Below are positions 10,498-21,340 of a stretch of 64,000 bases of DNA, piece by piece. How positions within the stretch are numbered: position 1 is the first letter of the stretch; each line of letters starts with the position of its first letter. The notes beneath the pieces are model-generated. The model saw nothing but the letters and a program-made list of their open reading frames with translations. It was not told where the DNA came from and ran no database searches. Source of the stretch: Ascochyta rabiei (Eukaryota > Ascomycota > Dothideomycetes > Pleosporales > Didymellaceae); contig NC_082412.1 of NCBI RefSeq assembly GCF_004011695.2, positions 1,302,001-1,366,000 on the forward strand, read 5' to 3'. A program made the translations under genes and the position numbers.

Positions 10498-10801
10498 TCT
10501 GTACTCACTTGTATCAAGTTGTCTATTGAAAGCCCGACAATGTTCCTCGCTCCTACAACCAGTGCTAAAACCACATAATCCAACCTAGACACCTGTTCTT
10601 GCAAAACAAGCAGCAGTGCTGAGATCAACGAGCTTAGGCCTTGCGAAGTCTCTGGCCCTCATGTGGTTCTAACGGATACTAGCCCGATATCACTTCCAGT
10701 ATCTACTCTCATAGACTCCCTTCGGAGAGACGCCACTCGGCCCAAGCAGAAGACGAGAGGGCATAAAAGTTGAGTTGATGTACAAGCCTGCCTATGTTAA
10801 A
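10498..10801. other. Intergenic stretch
   Basis: Nothing recognised in either strand. Confidence 0.35.
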
Positions 10802-11973
10802 TCACATATCTGAAAGAGAGTCAATACATACAAGTAAAATGCTTTGATAAAGTCGGCCACTGATCATCCTATTTGAAACCAGATGAACGTAGATGATCGT
10901 AGCGCTGGTGAATTGGCAGAGTGCTACAGTCCCGTTCGAGATTACAAACGCAAGTAACAGCCTCATGTACCTTAGGTTATTTCCGCCTGTTCGTTTGTGT
11001 GCATACAGCCGCTGAATCGAGACCGTCGAAGCCAGGATTGCCAGACTGGCAAGATATAAAAATGGGTTGTATGTGTTTTGTAAAGTTCTGTTTTTATTAT
11101 GGATTAGCAAAAGACGCTGTATGGAATGGAGACGTAGCCTTGCCTTACGCGAAATGTGAACTCTAGTGTTACGGTGACCAAACATGCTCCATACACGTAT
11201 AATACTGTCCAGGTCGGGCTATCAGAGTAGCGAAGATTTCGAGCGAACTAAGTGAAGGGTAAGTTTAGAAGGTAAACGCTGAAGAATTTGCCATACGTTG
11301 ATCGCCACATCAGCTTGAAGTACACTACAGAAAAGTGTTTCGAGCCAATACACCTGAAAATTAATGGTGAGAGCGGCTACTGCGAATATAATGGCAGCTA
11401 TTATGATTGCTACCTGACTCAAGCCAAACACAATGGGTAAGACCGTCTCGAAGTAAGTTGTTGCTCGCAGTCTAGCTCTTGTGCTGTCGACGTACAAGAG
11501 CAAAATGCTCATAAGTAAACTGAACGAATGGGCTGTTATGAAGCTAATAAGAAGAGTGTGGTCCATAACGATTTCAAGATGATGATGCAATGCAGCAGGG
11601 CAGTCGAACAGCTCGTCTCTTGGATACTAATAGAACAGAAACGGAGCATCGGCATCACAATGTCGCGATCGGTCATGCAGTCCGACAGAAAGTATGGCGG
11701 ACGGCGTCTGAGCACCCGAGCTCCGGCTTCAAATGAGACACATTAGAGCAATAGAGGACCAATAGAAGGTTTGGACGGCATTCCTGGTAAGCTGGATCGC
11801 AAAGACGGCACCGCCAATATGCAAAGCACAGGTGTCGGATATAAAAGAATGCATGTCCTGTATGCCTCAGATATCTCAAGGGAAGATCCAAGATGGACTT
11901 GTAATCGTCTTCCGATTGTATTCAACCCCAAGTACAAGGCACAGACAACGAACACAGCGTGGAATTGAAGCAT
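10802..11973 (-). CDS. Probable multi-pass membrane protein, exons unresolved
   Basis: Three minus-strand frames (11973-11743, 11590-11222, 11185-10802) all encode strongly hydrophobic helices, for example FHAVFVVCALYLGLNTI, LPIVFGLSQVAIIIAAIIFA and YLASLAILASTVSI. The spacing suggests one gene of roughly seven membrane spans. The ATG at 11973 is a plausible start. I could not find joins that keep the frame between the first and second block, where about 150 bases are needed as intron, so the gene may be damaged. The layout resembles fungal seven-helix proteins of unknown ligand; I do not claim a family. Confidence 0.4.
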
Positions 11974-12133
11974 TCAGCTAATACGACATACTTTGAAGTT
12001 GTCTGCAAATCCTGATTGCGGTGACACAGGTTCAGGGGGGTGCTTTACAGTACCCGTGGAGGCAACAAAACACGAAAAAGCATCTGGTAGGTTCCAATTC
12101 AGAACAAAAGACACTGCTAACGTCCCTGAAGCA

Positions 12134-12323
12134 AATGGTGTTGGAGCCTGGGGTAGAGGAGCTCAAACGTGACACAGCTCGACAAAGCGAGAGGATTGCT
12201 GCGCTCGAGCAACAAAACAGCAACATTACACGTCTGCTGGCAAATTATGAAAGATTGTTTCGAAATGTTAGGGCGGGCATCAAGAGAAAGAAAGAGGTGG
12301 TTGAAGAAAAGCTTGGAGGCTGA
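12134..12323 (+). CDS. Short coiled-coil frame, possible terminal exon
   Basis: The frame ending at 12323 contains a heptad-like helix (LEPGVEELKRDTARQSERIA and ALEQQNSNITRLLANYERLF) with a basic tail. The first ATG is at 12134, but the frame is open from 12021 without ATG. This could be the last exon of a gene whose upstream part overlaps the membrane-protein region on the other strand, or a chance frame. No function can be assigned. Confidence 0.25.
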
Positions 12324-13348
12324 AAGCGAATAGAGTGACAAAGAAGAGGAAGAAAGTGCAGTTCATCGAAACCAACTAACGTTGCAGGCTTCAAGACACG
12401 TAAGAAAGAGTGCCTGCGGGAGCTGTAGAATTTATTGATAGCAGGCTGTCCTATGTAACTAAAAAGTAGCACGCTCCGCCTGGTTACAGCTATTTGTATT
12501 TGCAGGGTCGCGTCTATATTTTTGCTGTTCTATGAATTATTGTGGTTCTATGAAATGTAGTTGATAACCCGCGTCACTTGGCGTTTGCCTATAAACGGAG
12601 TAGTGGAATTTTGTGATTAGATCGAACGCTAGTTAACACTTTATGTTTAGGCGCAAGAACACGTTAATGCGAGACACGGTTTTATAAGTTGATGAGCATG
12701 GCCAAGAAGCTGCAGCGGTAGCTTGAGTACCACATAAAATTTAAGTCACGCTGCTTTTTGTAGCTATTGTTGCGTCATAGCAGCTTCTGTACGGCTTAGG
12801 TGGGGTTGTCATGATTTTACACGTGACCGAAGGCTGCGTAGTGGGGTCTTCAAGGAGGGGTCCAAAGCCTATCGTGCGATTCTTCATTAGGCGTCAAAAC
12901 CAACGCATCGATCTCTTCAACAACACGCCTTGATGTTTTGCGGTCATCTCTGCAAGGGACACTCGGCGAAGTCTACTTCCTCATTCCGCTGCTTCTTGCT
13001 TCTTGTCTGCTTCCAGTCACACACTCACCAGAGGTATTATCACAGTCCCTATGATGAGCTTCTGCTTCTGCTTTCTTCGGCTATAGCTTGCTAACATGGT
13101 ATTGTGCAAAGCCTAGCTCTATTCCCTGACTCGCTCAGTCTCTCTCCCATCGATCGCCCTACTACGCCCTTCGCCGCCTACCAAACCGTACAACTCCACG
13201 CATTCATATTTCTGAGCTTGAGCTGGTGTTGACGCGTCCTCGAAGCTTGAGCGTCCAGGAAATAGAATTTTCATCAGGATTTGTCGTTCAAATGCCGAAC
13301 ACTGATGTAGGATAAACTTTATTGCTCTCCAATGCTTACAAAGTCTGA
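12324..13348. other. Gene-free stretch
   Basis: About 1 kb without a supported gene. It is pyrimidine-rich around 12950-13160. Small open frames on the minus strand (for example 13361-13119) show no recognisable protein. Confidence 0.4.
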
Positions 13349-13597
13349 TATGAGAAAACACAGGCTGAAGAGACCCTTAACCAAGGGTTTGAAGATATCG
13401 ACTTCTATAATTTCAAGCCTGTTGATTACCCAAGAAAGATGTCGTGGAAGAAAAGGACTGGGAATATTGGACGCGTAGCCATAGGTGAGGATGTTCTAAC
13501 TAATCAGAATACGGATGAAGACAAGAATGACGTGGTCCTTAAGGCAGGTTGGATTGTAGTTGTAGATTCAATAACTTTCAAATTAACTAAGGATTAG
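13349..13597 (+). other. 82-codon open segment without start, possible relic exon
   Basis: A plus-strand frame is open from 13349 to the TAG at 13595-13597 and encodes a protein-like sequence (QGFEDIDFYNFKPVDYPRKM, then an acidic part, then VVLKAGWIVVVDS). It has no ATG near its start. It overlaps the end of the minus-strand gene by 4 bp. It may be an exon or relic; no family recognised. Confidence 0.2.
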
Positions 13598-15677
13598 AAT
13601 GCAATTTTCCATATTTCACGGCCCCGCTTGTTGCTGACCATCAACTGTAATTTAAAGTCATCGTTACTTCCGTTGCTAGAAGGAAAGGTTACCTTTGCAG
13701 CGCTAGTAGATGCAAGCATTCCTCTCTTTTTTTCTTCCTCCCTCTGCATGCTAGCCATCATACTCGCGAAAAGATATTCGCCCAGCAACGTCTCTAGGTA
13801 CTCAACAGAGTTCAGACTCTGCGAGATAGCTTCCCCAATCAAGCGACCCAGTGAGATTTCCAACATAAAATCCTTCTCGCTTTGTGCCTGAAAATACAGA
13901 CATACTGCAGAAGTGACCCTGAGAGGGCCAGTGTCGCCCCTGTTGTTTTCTCGACATCTCACGTCACTTGTTTCCATGTATTCAAGGAGACGGTGTCCTA
14001 GAACCTTCTCCAAGTCGTCTAAGCGGGCTACCGTTGCCTTTCCTTGGTATACAGGTCCCCATGGTAGCCGAGTGATAGGTAAGCCAGTAAATGTATTTGA
14101 GCCCCCGCCCAAAACTGAATCAGAGTCCTGCGCGATGGTTGATGTTGTTTGTCTTTGATCCACTTCGATACTTCGTCCAAACACGCAACTGGCGTCAGAA
14201 GTTGGGCTTGGTTGGGAGCTGGGGCTCTTGGTACTTCCTACGCCTTGTTCCGGGTTCTTGCTTTGATAAAGTGCGGTTTGGATAGACTGTTGCAGATGAG
14301 GATTTGTCGAGTTTTTCAACAATGTTACTTGTGAAACACTGGTCCTGCTCTCTAGACCTAATGCAACTTAGTGATAAGTTTGGGTCGACATACCAGACAC
14401 TTACCTTGCCCAAGCTGCCCTTCAGTCGAAGCGCCCTTTGGTAATATTACCTCTCCAAGCTCTTCGCCTAATTGATTGTATTGAGATCTGTATGAGAATT
14501 CCACTGCTGACAGTCTTGGTATCTTCGGTCGCTCATTTTGATACGTGTTTTCCTGCTGTCTTTTGCTGACTCCATGAGATGGTGTAAGGACAACGTTGGG
14601 AATGCCTAGGTCAACGCTAGTATTAAGAGGTTGCGAATTTTCAACACCCTTGCTTGGGTTTAGAAGAAAGGTGGCGACGTGATGGAAAGGCTTCGATATC
14701 TCAGGGATTCCAGCCTTTTTCAAGCTTCGAATAATCACATCGTGCATAGAACCTTTCTTAGGCGTCTTCCGTTCCCAACTGAAGAGTTGTTAGTTTTCCT
14801 AAGCAAGAAGCCACTCTGAAACGTACAATGAATTCCCAACACAATGCGGCAGGAAAAAGAGAGTAGCCAAGCCTCCAAGTTCACTCGCTAGGTGCGCATA
14901 TCTACTTCCAGCAGATATGTAGCCTTGAATCTGCGCTTCTGAGATCTCCTCAGTCTTCAACAGATTGAATTTTTGAAAAGCATGCGCCAATGACCCAGCT
15001 GTATAGCCCTGGAGACTCAAGTAATACAGAACCACACGAGCGAACCGATGAAGTATCTTGTGATGTACCTCAGTGTCCTCTAAAATAAGACAAAGATACA
15101 CGCTATAGTTAGCCGGGACACAGCAATTTTTTATCTTCGCTCGCAATTTGTTGCTGTATGTTTGGGTCCCAGAAATGCACTTCTTGCCTTTCAACCTTAC
15201 TTAAGAAGCTCAGGATGTTCTGATGCTCTATCAGCTCGGGCTGTTGAAGTTTCAAGATTGTTGCTTGCGAGATCGAAGGAGTTGGTCTTGAAGCTTGGCG
15301 TGACTGAGAGACATTGGTTGACGGGAGTACGATGTTGGCTGGCGAACTTGCAGCTGTAGCCGGAGAAAGGTTGGTGAGTGGAGATACAGTAGCGCGCGAA
15401 GTGGCGGAAGATGGAAGGACGTTGGTGGATGGAGGTAATTTGCTCAACAGGGTAACGGCGCTCGATGGAGAGACTTTGAGTGAGATAGTGTATGGTATCG
15501 CTGTCGAAAAGACTTCCGACAGAGTTGTTCTTCTGTGAACCGTGTCCAAAACACTAACTATCTCTTCGAGTAACTTTAAAAGATGTGAGCGAGAGAATTA
15601 TCGTAAGAGATCGGACTCACGCTTCCGTTCAACTCCTCCCACGTTGCATTCTCAATTCTTGCAGAAAGACTCATCAT
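13594..15677 (-). CDS. Unrecognised 606-aa protein, five exons
   Basis: Exons 15677-15621, 15573-15201, 15079-14827, 14778-14405 and 14357-13594 join with consistent phases (introns 47, 121, 48 and 47 bp, all with CTAAC-type branch sites). The protein starts MMSLSARIENATWEELNGS. Residues about 45-110 are Ser/Thr/Pro-rich low complexity. Next comes a helical block (HHKILHRFARVVLYYLSLQG, ELGGLATLFFLPH), a basic segment (WERKTPKKGSMHDVIIRSLK), a second disordered part, and a C-terminal domain with LDDLEKVLGHRLLEYMET and LEISLGRLIGEAISQSLN. The run REEEKKRG is a possible nuclear or nucleic-acid contact. Function unknown. A 26-bp near-palindrome lies about 60 bp upstream of the ATG and has a relative upstream of the FunK1 gene. 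Confidence 0.65.
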
Positions 15678-15736
15678 GATGTAGAACTCACCGTAAGTTC
15701 CGAGGTGTGCAATACTCATGAATCCGATGGCGGGCG

Positions 15737-15762
15737 CTAAAATGACCGCGTGCATTTTAGCG
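15737..15762. promoter_or_regulatory. 26-bp near-palindrome upstream of the 606-aa gene
   Basis: Left half GCTAAAATGACCG, right half CGTGCATTTTAGC. The right half is the exact reverse complement of GCTAAAATGCACG, which is the left half of the related site at 21015. A trailing CGCTAGCGC follows at both places. Position, 60 bp before an ATG, suggests a regulator site; mobile-element ends are the alternative. Confidence 0.5.
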
Positions 15763-16407
15763 TCAAATCAACGCTAGCGCAATTGTCTGCCACTCAGCAT
15801 AGCTGCAGAAGGCGGGGAGGCTAGCCGAGTCTCAGCAATACTTTGGTGGATCTGGTTGTGGCAACTTAGGCAGAATCTATATTTATTCTGTTTCTTACAA
15901 TACACAGACCACCAACTAGGGCAGTCAGCTACTTCAGCCCCTCTGATTGGTGTAAGATTGACAGTTTGGGTTTGTGCACCCTCGGTCAGATCCCTTGTTA
16001 TCGTGACCCGCCTACTTTACTTATGCACATAAGCCTCGGCTACAATGCTCTTATCACATCGGCTAAGCTGGATGTGCTTGTGCGTCAATGGTGGCTTGCA
16101 GTATCTGCTGCGCGGATGCGGCACATACTGCTACAGTCGGGTGACCTGAAGTGTCGAAGCATAGATGGTATGGGAAAGGGATGTCGCGGCACAGCTCATG
16201 GCACACTTTGGCCATGCGACAATATCAACGATAAGCAGAACAGTTACTGGCCTTATGCAGCCACTATCACTACCTGGTGAGGTACGTGTGACGCTATGCT
16301 TTGAAGCATGTATAAGTACTGTGACAGAAGACAGCCGAAGTTTCAATACGCACAGCACTTACTACCAATATTGCAAACTTCAGAGTCTTTTCTGCTATCG
16401 TTACACT
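15763..16407. other. Intergenic stretch
   Basis: No supported gene. Overlapping short frames occur on both strands (15966-16280 plus, 16358-16131 minus) but none shows a recognisable protein. Confidence 0.35.
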
Positions 16408-16551
16408 ATGGCAATCGCTTCCTTCATCGAGCCCACGAATAATGTCACGTGTTCTGCGTGCGGATACAACAACATGACAGGCAAAGCAACATGTGAAGGG
16501 ACTTTGGCGAACGGAGCCACTTGTGGAGCCACACTTGCCCAAGTGGTTTAA
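16408..16551 (+). CDS. 47-aa Cys-rich small protein, zinc-ribbon-like
   Basis: Short frame with ATG and stop. The protein contains TCSACGYNNMTGKATCEG and GATCGATLAQVV, that is a CXXC pair followed by two spaced cysteines, which fits a small zinc-ribbon-like fold. The frame is open further upstream (to 16165), but that part reads poorly and may contain an intron. Too short to be sure it is a gene. Confidence 0.35.
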   Translation: MAIASFIEPTNNVTCSACGYNNMTGKATCEGTLANGATCGATLAQVV

Positions 16552-16721
16552 GTTCGAAGCATGTCTCCCTAATCAGACCCTGAGTTCGACGTTAATAGTT
16601 ACTAGCTTCCAGATATTACGTCTAATAAGGTGTTAGCTTCTAATTTGACCAAGGAGTGCGAGGACGAATATTCATTCATTTTGATATATAATATCAATCA
16701 ATCTGACTACTACTACCCCTC

Positions 16722-17678
16722 TCACATGCCCATTGATTTTCTGTCTGTCTTTGATTGGCGTTCCAACCACGACATGTATGCACTTGAAAGATCCCTAAAT
16801 CCGTCCTTACCGAGCAACTTCTGAACCTCAGACCTCAACCACGTTGGGTCTTCACTTGCAAACCCTGATAGATTCATACCAGAAGAGAGTCGGAATTTTG
16901 TTCTAACCCAGTCCCGAGGCAGGTAACCTGCAATCTCAAAATCGATAACTCCAATACCTCCTGTCCTCGGCTTGTCTTCCACGATAATGTTGGTAGGCCC
17001 TAGATCGGCATGATAGAAAACCAGATCAGAACAATCCATACCTATCTCTTCACACGAATTTTTTATAGAGTTGAAATCATGGCATCCACGAGGCTGGAGG
17101 TAGTATTCTGGTATGTTTTGATCATCGACGCCACCAAAACCACGGACTTTCCATTGAGCCATTTCCTTGCAGACATCCGCGATAGCCGTAACATAGTGAA
17201 GTCGCCACCAAGTGTTCAGATATGGCCAAGCTTGGTCGAGAGTTCGACCTGGGAGCCTCTGGAGAAAGAGGTATACCCTGTCTCCGTCTACAGCCTGAGC
17301 TAGGATTTTGGGTGTATTGAAGCTTGGTTGCTGATCTTGAACAAACTTCAAGGTAGACGGTTCAGGCGTAACGCCGTCCTCAACATGTTTGACCTTGCAA
17401 AGCGCAATGCTACCAACAGCCCAGACCGCGGAGGCATCGCCAGCCTGGTGTACTAGTTGAATGTAAGGACTGTCATAATGTGCGGTCGCAGGAGGATGAG
17501 GGCTCGATAAGTTCTCTAATGTGTAGCTCGAATTGTCGCTTTCGTCGTTCCAAGTGGCTGTATCGGAACAATACGGTAGACGCCGCAGGACGAAGTTTCC
17601 AAGCAGCCAAGATTCCGAGTGAATTTGTGTCAAAGCTCTGCTGATGTGGTTGTCGCCCCATTTGCGTTCTACAGCCAT
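16722..17678 (-). CDS. Aminoglycoside-phosphotransferase-fold kinase (APH family)
   Basis: Single-exon frame of 318 aa with ATG. The catalytic loop is FYHADLGPTNIIV at residues 221-233 (catalytic Asp 225, metal-binding Asn 230), and the second metal motif is VIDFEIAG with Asp 246. LFLQRLPGRTLDQAWP matches the hinge of fungal APH proteins. Such proteins are abundant in filamentous ascomycetes and their substrates are mostly unknown; drug resistance should not be assumed. The N-terminal ATP-binding lobe appears present, with ALCKVKHVEDG in place of a typical Lys strand. A TATA-like stretch (CTATATATATCG on the minus strand, 17818-17829) lies about 140 bp upstream. Confidence 0.88.
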   Translation of the reverse strand: MAVERKWGDNHISRALTQIHSESWLLGNFVLRRLPYCSDTATWNDESDNSSYTLENLSSPHPPATAHYDSPYIQLVHQAGDASAVWAVGSIALCKVKHVEDGVTPEPSTLKFVQDQQPSFNTPKILAQAVDGDRVYLFLQRLPGRTLDQAWPYLNTWWRLHYVTAIADVCKEMAQWKVRGFGGVDDQNIPEYYLQPRGCHDFNSIKNSCEEIGMDCSDLVFYHADLGPTNIIVEDKPRTGGIGVIDFEIAGYLPRDWVRTKFRLSSGMNLSGFASEDPTWLRSEVQKLLGKDGFRDLSSAYMSWLERQSKTDRKSMGM

Positions 17679-18405
17679 ACTCAGGGATCAAACAGATAGG
17701 ATGAGATAGATTATTAAAGACCGAGGAATTTGAATGATCAACGGGTTACGTTAAACTGAAGATAAAGTAAGGCAAAGGAGATCTGCAAAGAGACAGAGAC
17801 AGCGGAATGTGGTTGACGATATATATAGTCCAAAGCCGGTGCTACTACAATCACTGTACACCGGTTTGCTCCTTGCTGAGTGTGACGCTACTTCTCACTA
17901 GCAACTTCTTGGCAGGTGCCCCAGACTGAGCTCAAGCCATGACCTGGCCAATCGCGTCGAACCGCTTACCGGTACGGGTTGCGGTCTAACCCCCTGAACG
18001 CACCGAGGGGAATCGCCTGCGTTTCTGGAACAATAGCAGCGCTGGGCTTCTTTGCGTCACTGCAACAATACAGCCTCTGCTGATTTGCTTCACTAGTAAT
18101 ATTGGCAAGCTTTTTCTCAAGCAAGGCTTTCTCCTCGTATTTGCGCAGTGTGAAGAGGATAGGTTGAATATCATTGCCTTAACATCTATTAGCACAACAC
18201 CGCACAGTAATAATTTTTATTCAAAGCTGAGTACAGCGGAACTCCTAACGGTGCCTTCGCCATGTAAAACTTAAAGGAGCTGATTGTAGAAGATGAGTGA
18301 GCACAGAAGACTGTGGCTGCACCTGCCCAGACTTAACGCTCACGCTCTACTATGCACGCGCCTTATGTCCAGCCTTTTTTCAGCTTTCCTGCTAAGAGTA
18401 CAAAC
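17679..18405. other. Intergenic stretch
   Basis: Contains the TATA-like sequence near 17818-17829 for the APH gene. Nothing else recognised. Confidence 0.4.
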
Positions 18406-20882
18406 TTAATTTTGTCCTTTTGACTCCTTAAGCTCATCTCGAGCTGCACAGAGGATCTCCCTCATACCGAAGTACAGCTGTGGGCTGGGATCTCTCCATC
18501 TTTCACCATTGGGAAACACCTTCCTTCGGAGCCTGTTGACACAGGGGATTAAGGCTTGGTAGTACGGCGTGAAGTTTGTCCGCGCTATCTTAAGGAAGTC
18601 TCGTTCATCATCCACAACTCCCTTTTTCGAACCAGCTAGTTCTTCAGCGTCAAGATAGTTCCATTTGTCAAATCGCCGAACAATCCTTTCTTGCTCCCCG
18701 TTATAGTGTACGCAGATCCAAAAGAGCACCCAGAAAAAGGATTCAAGATCGTGCATGAACGAGTGCTGTTCGTCGTCTAAAAGCACCCCAATTGCCATAA
18801 AGGCTCGCGTGCCGGTCTTTCCACGCGCTCCAGAGACCTCCTCGCGATCCTCTCGGATTGCAAGGTCGAGATCGATAAGGAACGCAAGCCATGACGAATT
18901 GCCCTCGTCTTCATTCACCAGCAAATTGTTTGGGGAGATGTCGCGTTGGAGCATGCCCGCTCGCGTATGTAAGGACTCGTACCCTCTGATACACTGTTCA
19001 AATGCAGCAAGCAGACTAGCTGGGGAGCTTGCGTTGTAGATAGGTTTCCCATAGTCACGGACAATAACACGTCGATGAATGCGGTTCGCAATGGCAGGTT
19101 TTGTTGGAGAGCTCGAACAAGTGCGCTTGCTGGGCGGCGCTAGCGCGTTCGTGCAGCTTGAGGATCGCTTCTGCCCCGCGATGCTGCTGCTGCTTCCATC
19201 TCTTCGTGAAGCCCGGCGCCCAGTTGTGCTTGGCGGTAGCATCGGCTTCCTTGGCACATAGTTTTCTGCTTTTGTTATGTCTAGGCCTTTGCGTACATTC
19301 ATGCGAATATCGTCTTCTTGACCATTGATTCGGACCGTTTCGTGATGGAAGTACCTTGCGACATTCACTACCTCCTTCTCAGTCGCCCAACGTAATAGTT
19401 CGCCCTCTTCATCCCGCTCCGGGTACTGCCAGGAATCTTTAACTACGAGCTGAGTATCAGGATCGTCTTCCTGGTGAACTCTCCAGCAGGTCGTTGCTCT
19501 ACCAGCGACACAGTGTACCCTTTTTATCACTTCGTCGATGACAAGGCGCTCAGTAGAATTTTCCCGCTCGATCTCGATGTACCGCTTGTCCCCAGCTGTT
19601 ATGATGGTCGGATCAAAGCCTAGCTGCTCCTCGTGCATCCAGAGAAATCCAAGCACTGTAGACACAAACTGCAGTCCATCCTTGTTGACGTCAAACTGCT
19701 TGGAGGCGATGCCCCCTAGTCGATCGAAGCTCCACAGCCGCATAAGCGATCCACACAGCGTAAAGCCAAGAACGAAGCGGCGGCTGTCTTAAGCAGCAAG
19801 CACCTCCCTCGCATATCGGCCAAGGTCAAACCATGCCTTAGACGCTTTGTCGGCTGATGGGTTGCTCTTAAGCTCTCCAGGTACAAGGATGCATGACCAA
19901 TGATATCCGGAGTTGATGCCAGCATTCTCGTCGTCTATAAAGCCGATGTCCAGCTTGCAGTCGGCCGTAGAACCCTGTAGGGGTTGATGAGGTCTTGTCA
20001 CAATTCGGCGTCGAACCCTAGGGTCCGTCCGATTCTCTCCTGCAAAGTCCGAGATTTTTTCTGTAAGTAGCGTAAACCAGCTTAATACATCCGGCTCCTT
20101 CGCTCCTTCGGGCCAATCCTGCCAGCCACTCTCCTCCTGGTAGAGCGGAGTGTCTCCCTTTCTACACTTATCAAGCACAGCCTGTGCTGCTGGTCCGATA
20201 TCTGCAACCTCTCCGAAGAAGCCCGCAAAAAAACCAGGCACGCCAACGTACATAGGTCCCAGCTCCTCCTTCAAAATGTCGTCAAAGTATTTGCGGTATT
20301 CGGTTGAGTTCGCGAAGCTGCCTGTACTGCGCAGCCATGGCGTTTGTTGAATTGACGAAACGGCCCGGGGGGGCGGGGTAGATTCAGTGACAGCTTTGTA
20401 GACGTTCTCCCATATAACTTCATCAGGTTTGTTGTCAAGGATAGCATCAAGCAGAGGCCTGATACGTTCGACGTCGAACTCGGCAGAGCTAACAGCTGCG
20501 TTGAGTCTCAAAAGGTCATAGAAGAGAGCTTTGCTTCCGTTCCTAGAGCGCAGGAGCCGAGCGGCAGGGAGGGCTTGTAAGGTAGAGACAAGAGTAACTA
20601 ATAAATCTTGTGTTTCTATGTTCGCGTTAGAACAATACAGCAACACTATCAGCCTACATTACCCTCAATCCCTAACCGATCCAACGCTGTTGTATCCTCG
20701 CATATCGAGTTTAATGAGCTTTGGAAGCTATCGAGCCCTTCACCAATTGGTTTAGACAGTATGATCTGCGATTGCGACTGTGTAGGCATCCTAAGAGAGG
20801 AGGATGGTTCACCAACGAGAGACCTTAGCAACGTTATACATTCAGTCGGTGTAAGGTCTGCTACAAAGGTAGGAGGAAACAA
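18406..20882 (-). pseudogene. FunK1-type protein kinase interrupted by one in-frame TAA
   Basis: Exon 1 20882-20663 and exon 2 20615-18406, joined by a 47-bp intron (donor GTAATG, acceptor CATAG) in phase 1. The frame is then continuous for 809 codons except for a single TAA at 19791-19789 (codon 349). On either side the family sequence continues without shift: DLGRYAREVLAA, stop, DSRRFVLGFTLCGSLMRLW. The kinase core follows: Lys about 466 (VVKDSW), catalytic loop MLQRDISPNNLLV (Asp about 632), metal motif LIDLDLA, then GTRAFMAIGVL, as in fungal FunK1 kinases. A Ser-rich insert occupies about 535-575. The stop may be CAA to TAA. If the stop is real the kinase half is lost, unless the second part is expressed from the ATG 45 bp downstream of the stop. 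Confidence 0.85.
19789..19791 (-). other. In-frame TAA within the FunK1 gene
   Basis: Reads GCT GCT TAA GAC AGC on the minus strand. One C-to-T change in a CAA codon would explain it, in the CpA context that RIP prefers. No other stop or shift occurs in the gene. Confidence 0.85.
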
Positions 20883-21014
20883 AGAGGATGTCCAACGTCA
20901 GAAGTGGTAGTTTGAGTGGACAGCGGCGAACGCGCGACACCGCGCACATTCAGAACATGGGCTCGGAACAACGTCGGCACTCCTCGTCGGCTCCAAGGAT
21001 CCGCCGAACACCAC

Positions 21015-21040
21015 GCTAAAATGCACGCGTGTATTATAGC
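21015..21040. promoter_or_regulatory. 26-bp near-palindrome upstream of FunK1
   Basis: Left half GCTAAAATGCACG, right half CGTGTATTATAGC; two mismatches from a perfect palindrome, followed by CGCTAGTGCG. The same arrangement occurs at 15737. It lies 133 bp upstream of the FunK1 ATG. Confidence 0.5.
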
Positions 21041-21085
21041 GTTATGCATGCGCTAGTGCGAAGATGAACAGCGCTGAGGCTTCGT

Positions 21086-21088
<3 letters not shown>

Positions 21089-21135
<47 letters not shown>
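21089..21135. repeat. (CA)n microsatellite, about 23 units
   Basis: Uninterrupted CA dinucleotide run between the FunK1 and C2H2 genes. Likely length-polymorphic between strains. Confidence 0.95.
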
Positions 21136-21142
<7 letters not shown>

Positions 21143-21340
21143 CTGAACATCTAATTACCTGTTTTGAGCTCCAAGAGATGCTCTGCCCCAAGTCTTCCAT
21201 GAGATGGGAACGAGCAAGCTGACGCACGGCTGGCCGACGTGCATGATATATGATGCACTTCTCTTACCAGGCTGGAAAGTCCTCTAGATTACCTTCTTGA
21301 CAATTCTTCAAAGGTTGCCTTCTTTAAAATCCAAAGCGCA

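Larger units (their letters stand above)
20883..21340. other. Divergent promoter region between FunK1 and the C2H2 gene
   Basis: Holds a 26-bp near-palindrome at 21015-21040 and a (CA)n run at 21089-21135. The sequence between has no gene. Confidence 0.5.

Noticed and set aside
16722..17678. Reading the APH-fold gene as an antibiotic-resistance gene
   Set aside because: Fungal APH-fold proteins are a large family with mostly unknown substrates; the sequence gives no reason to assume a drug substrate.
21042..21227. Minus-strand frame rich in Cys-Val at the (CA)n run
   Set aside because: It is a translation of the dinucleotide microsatellite.
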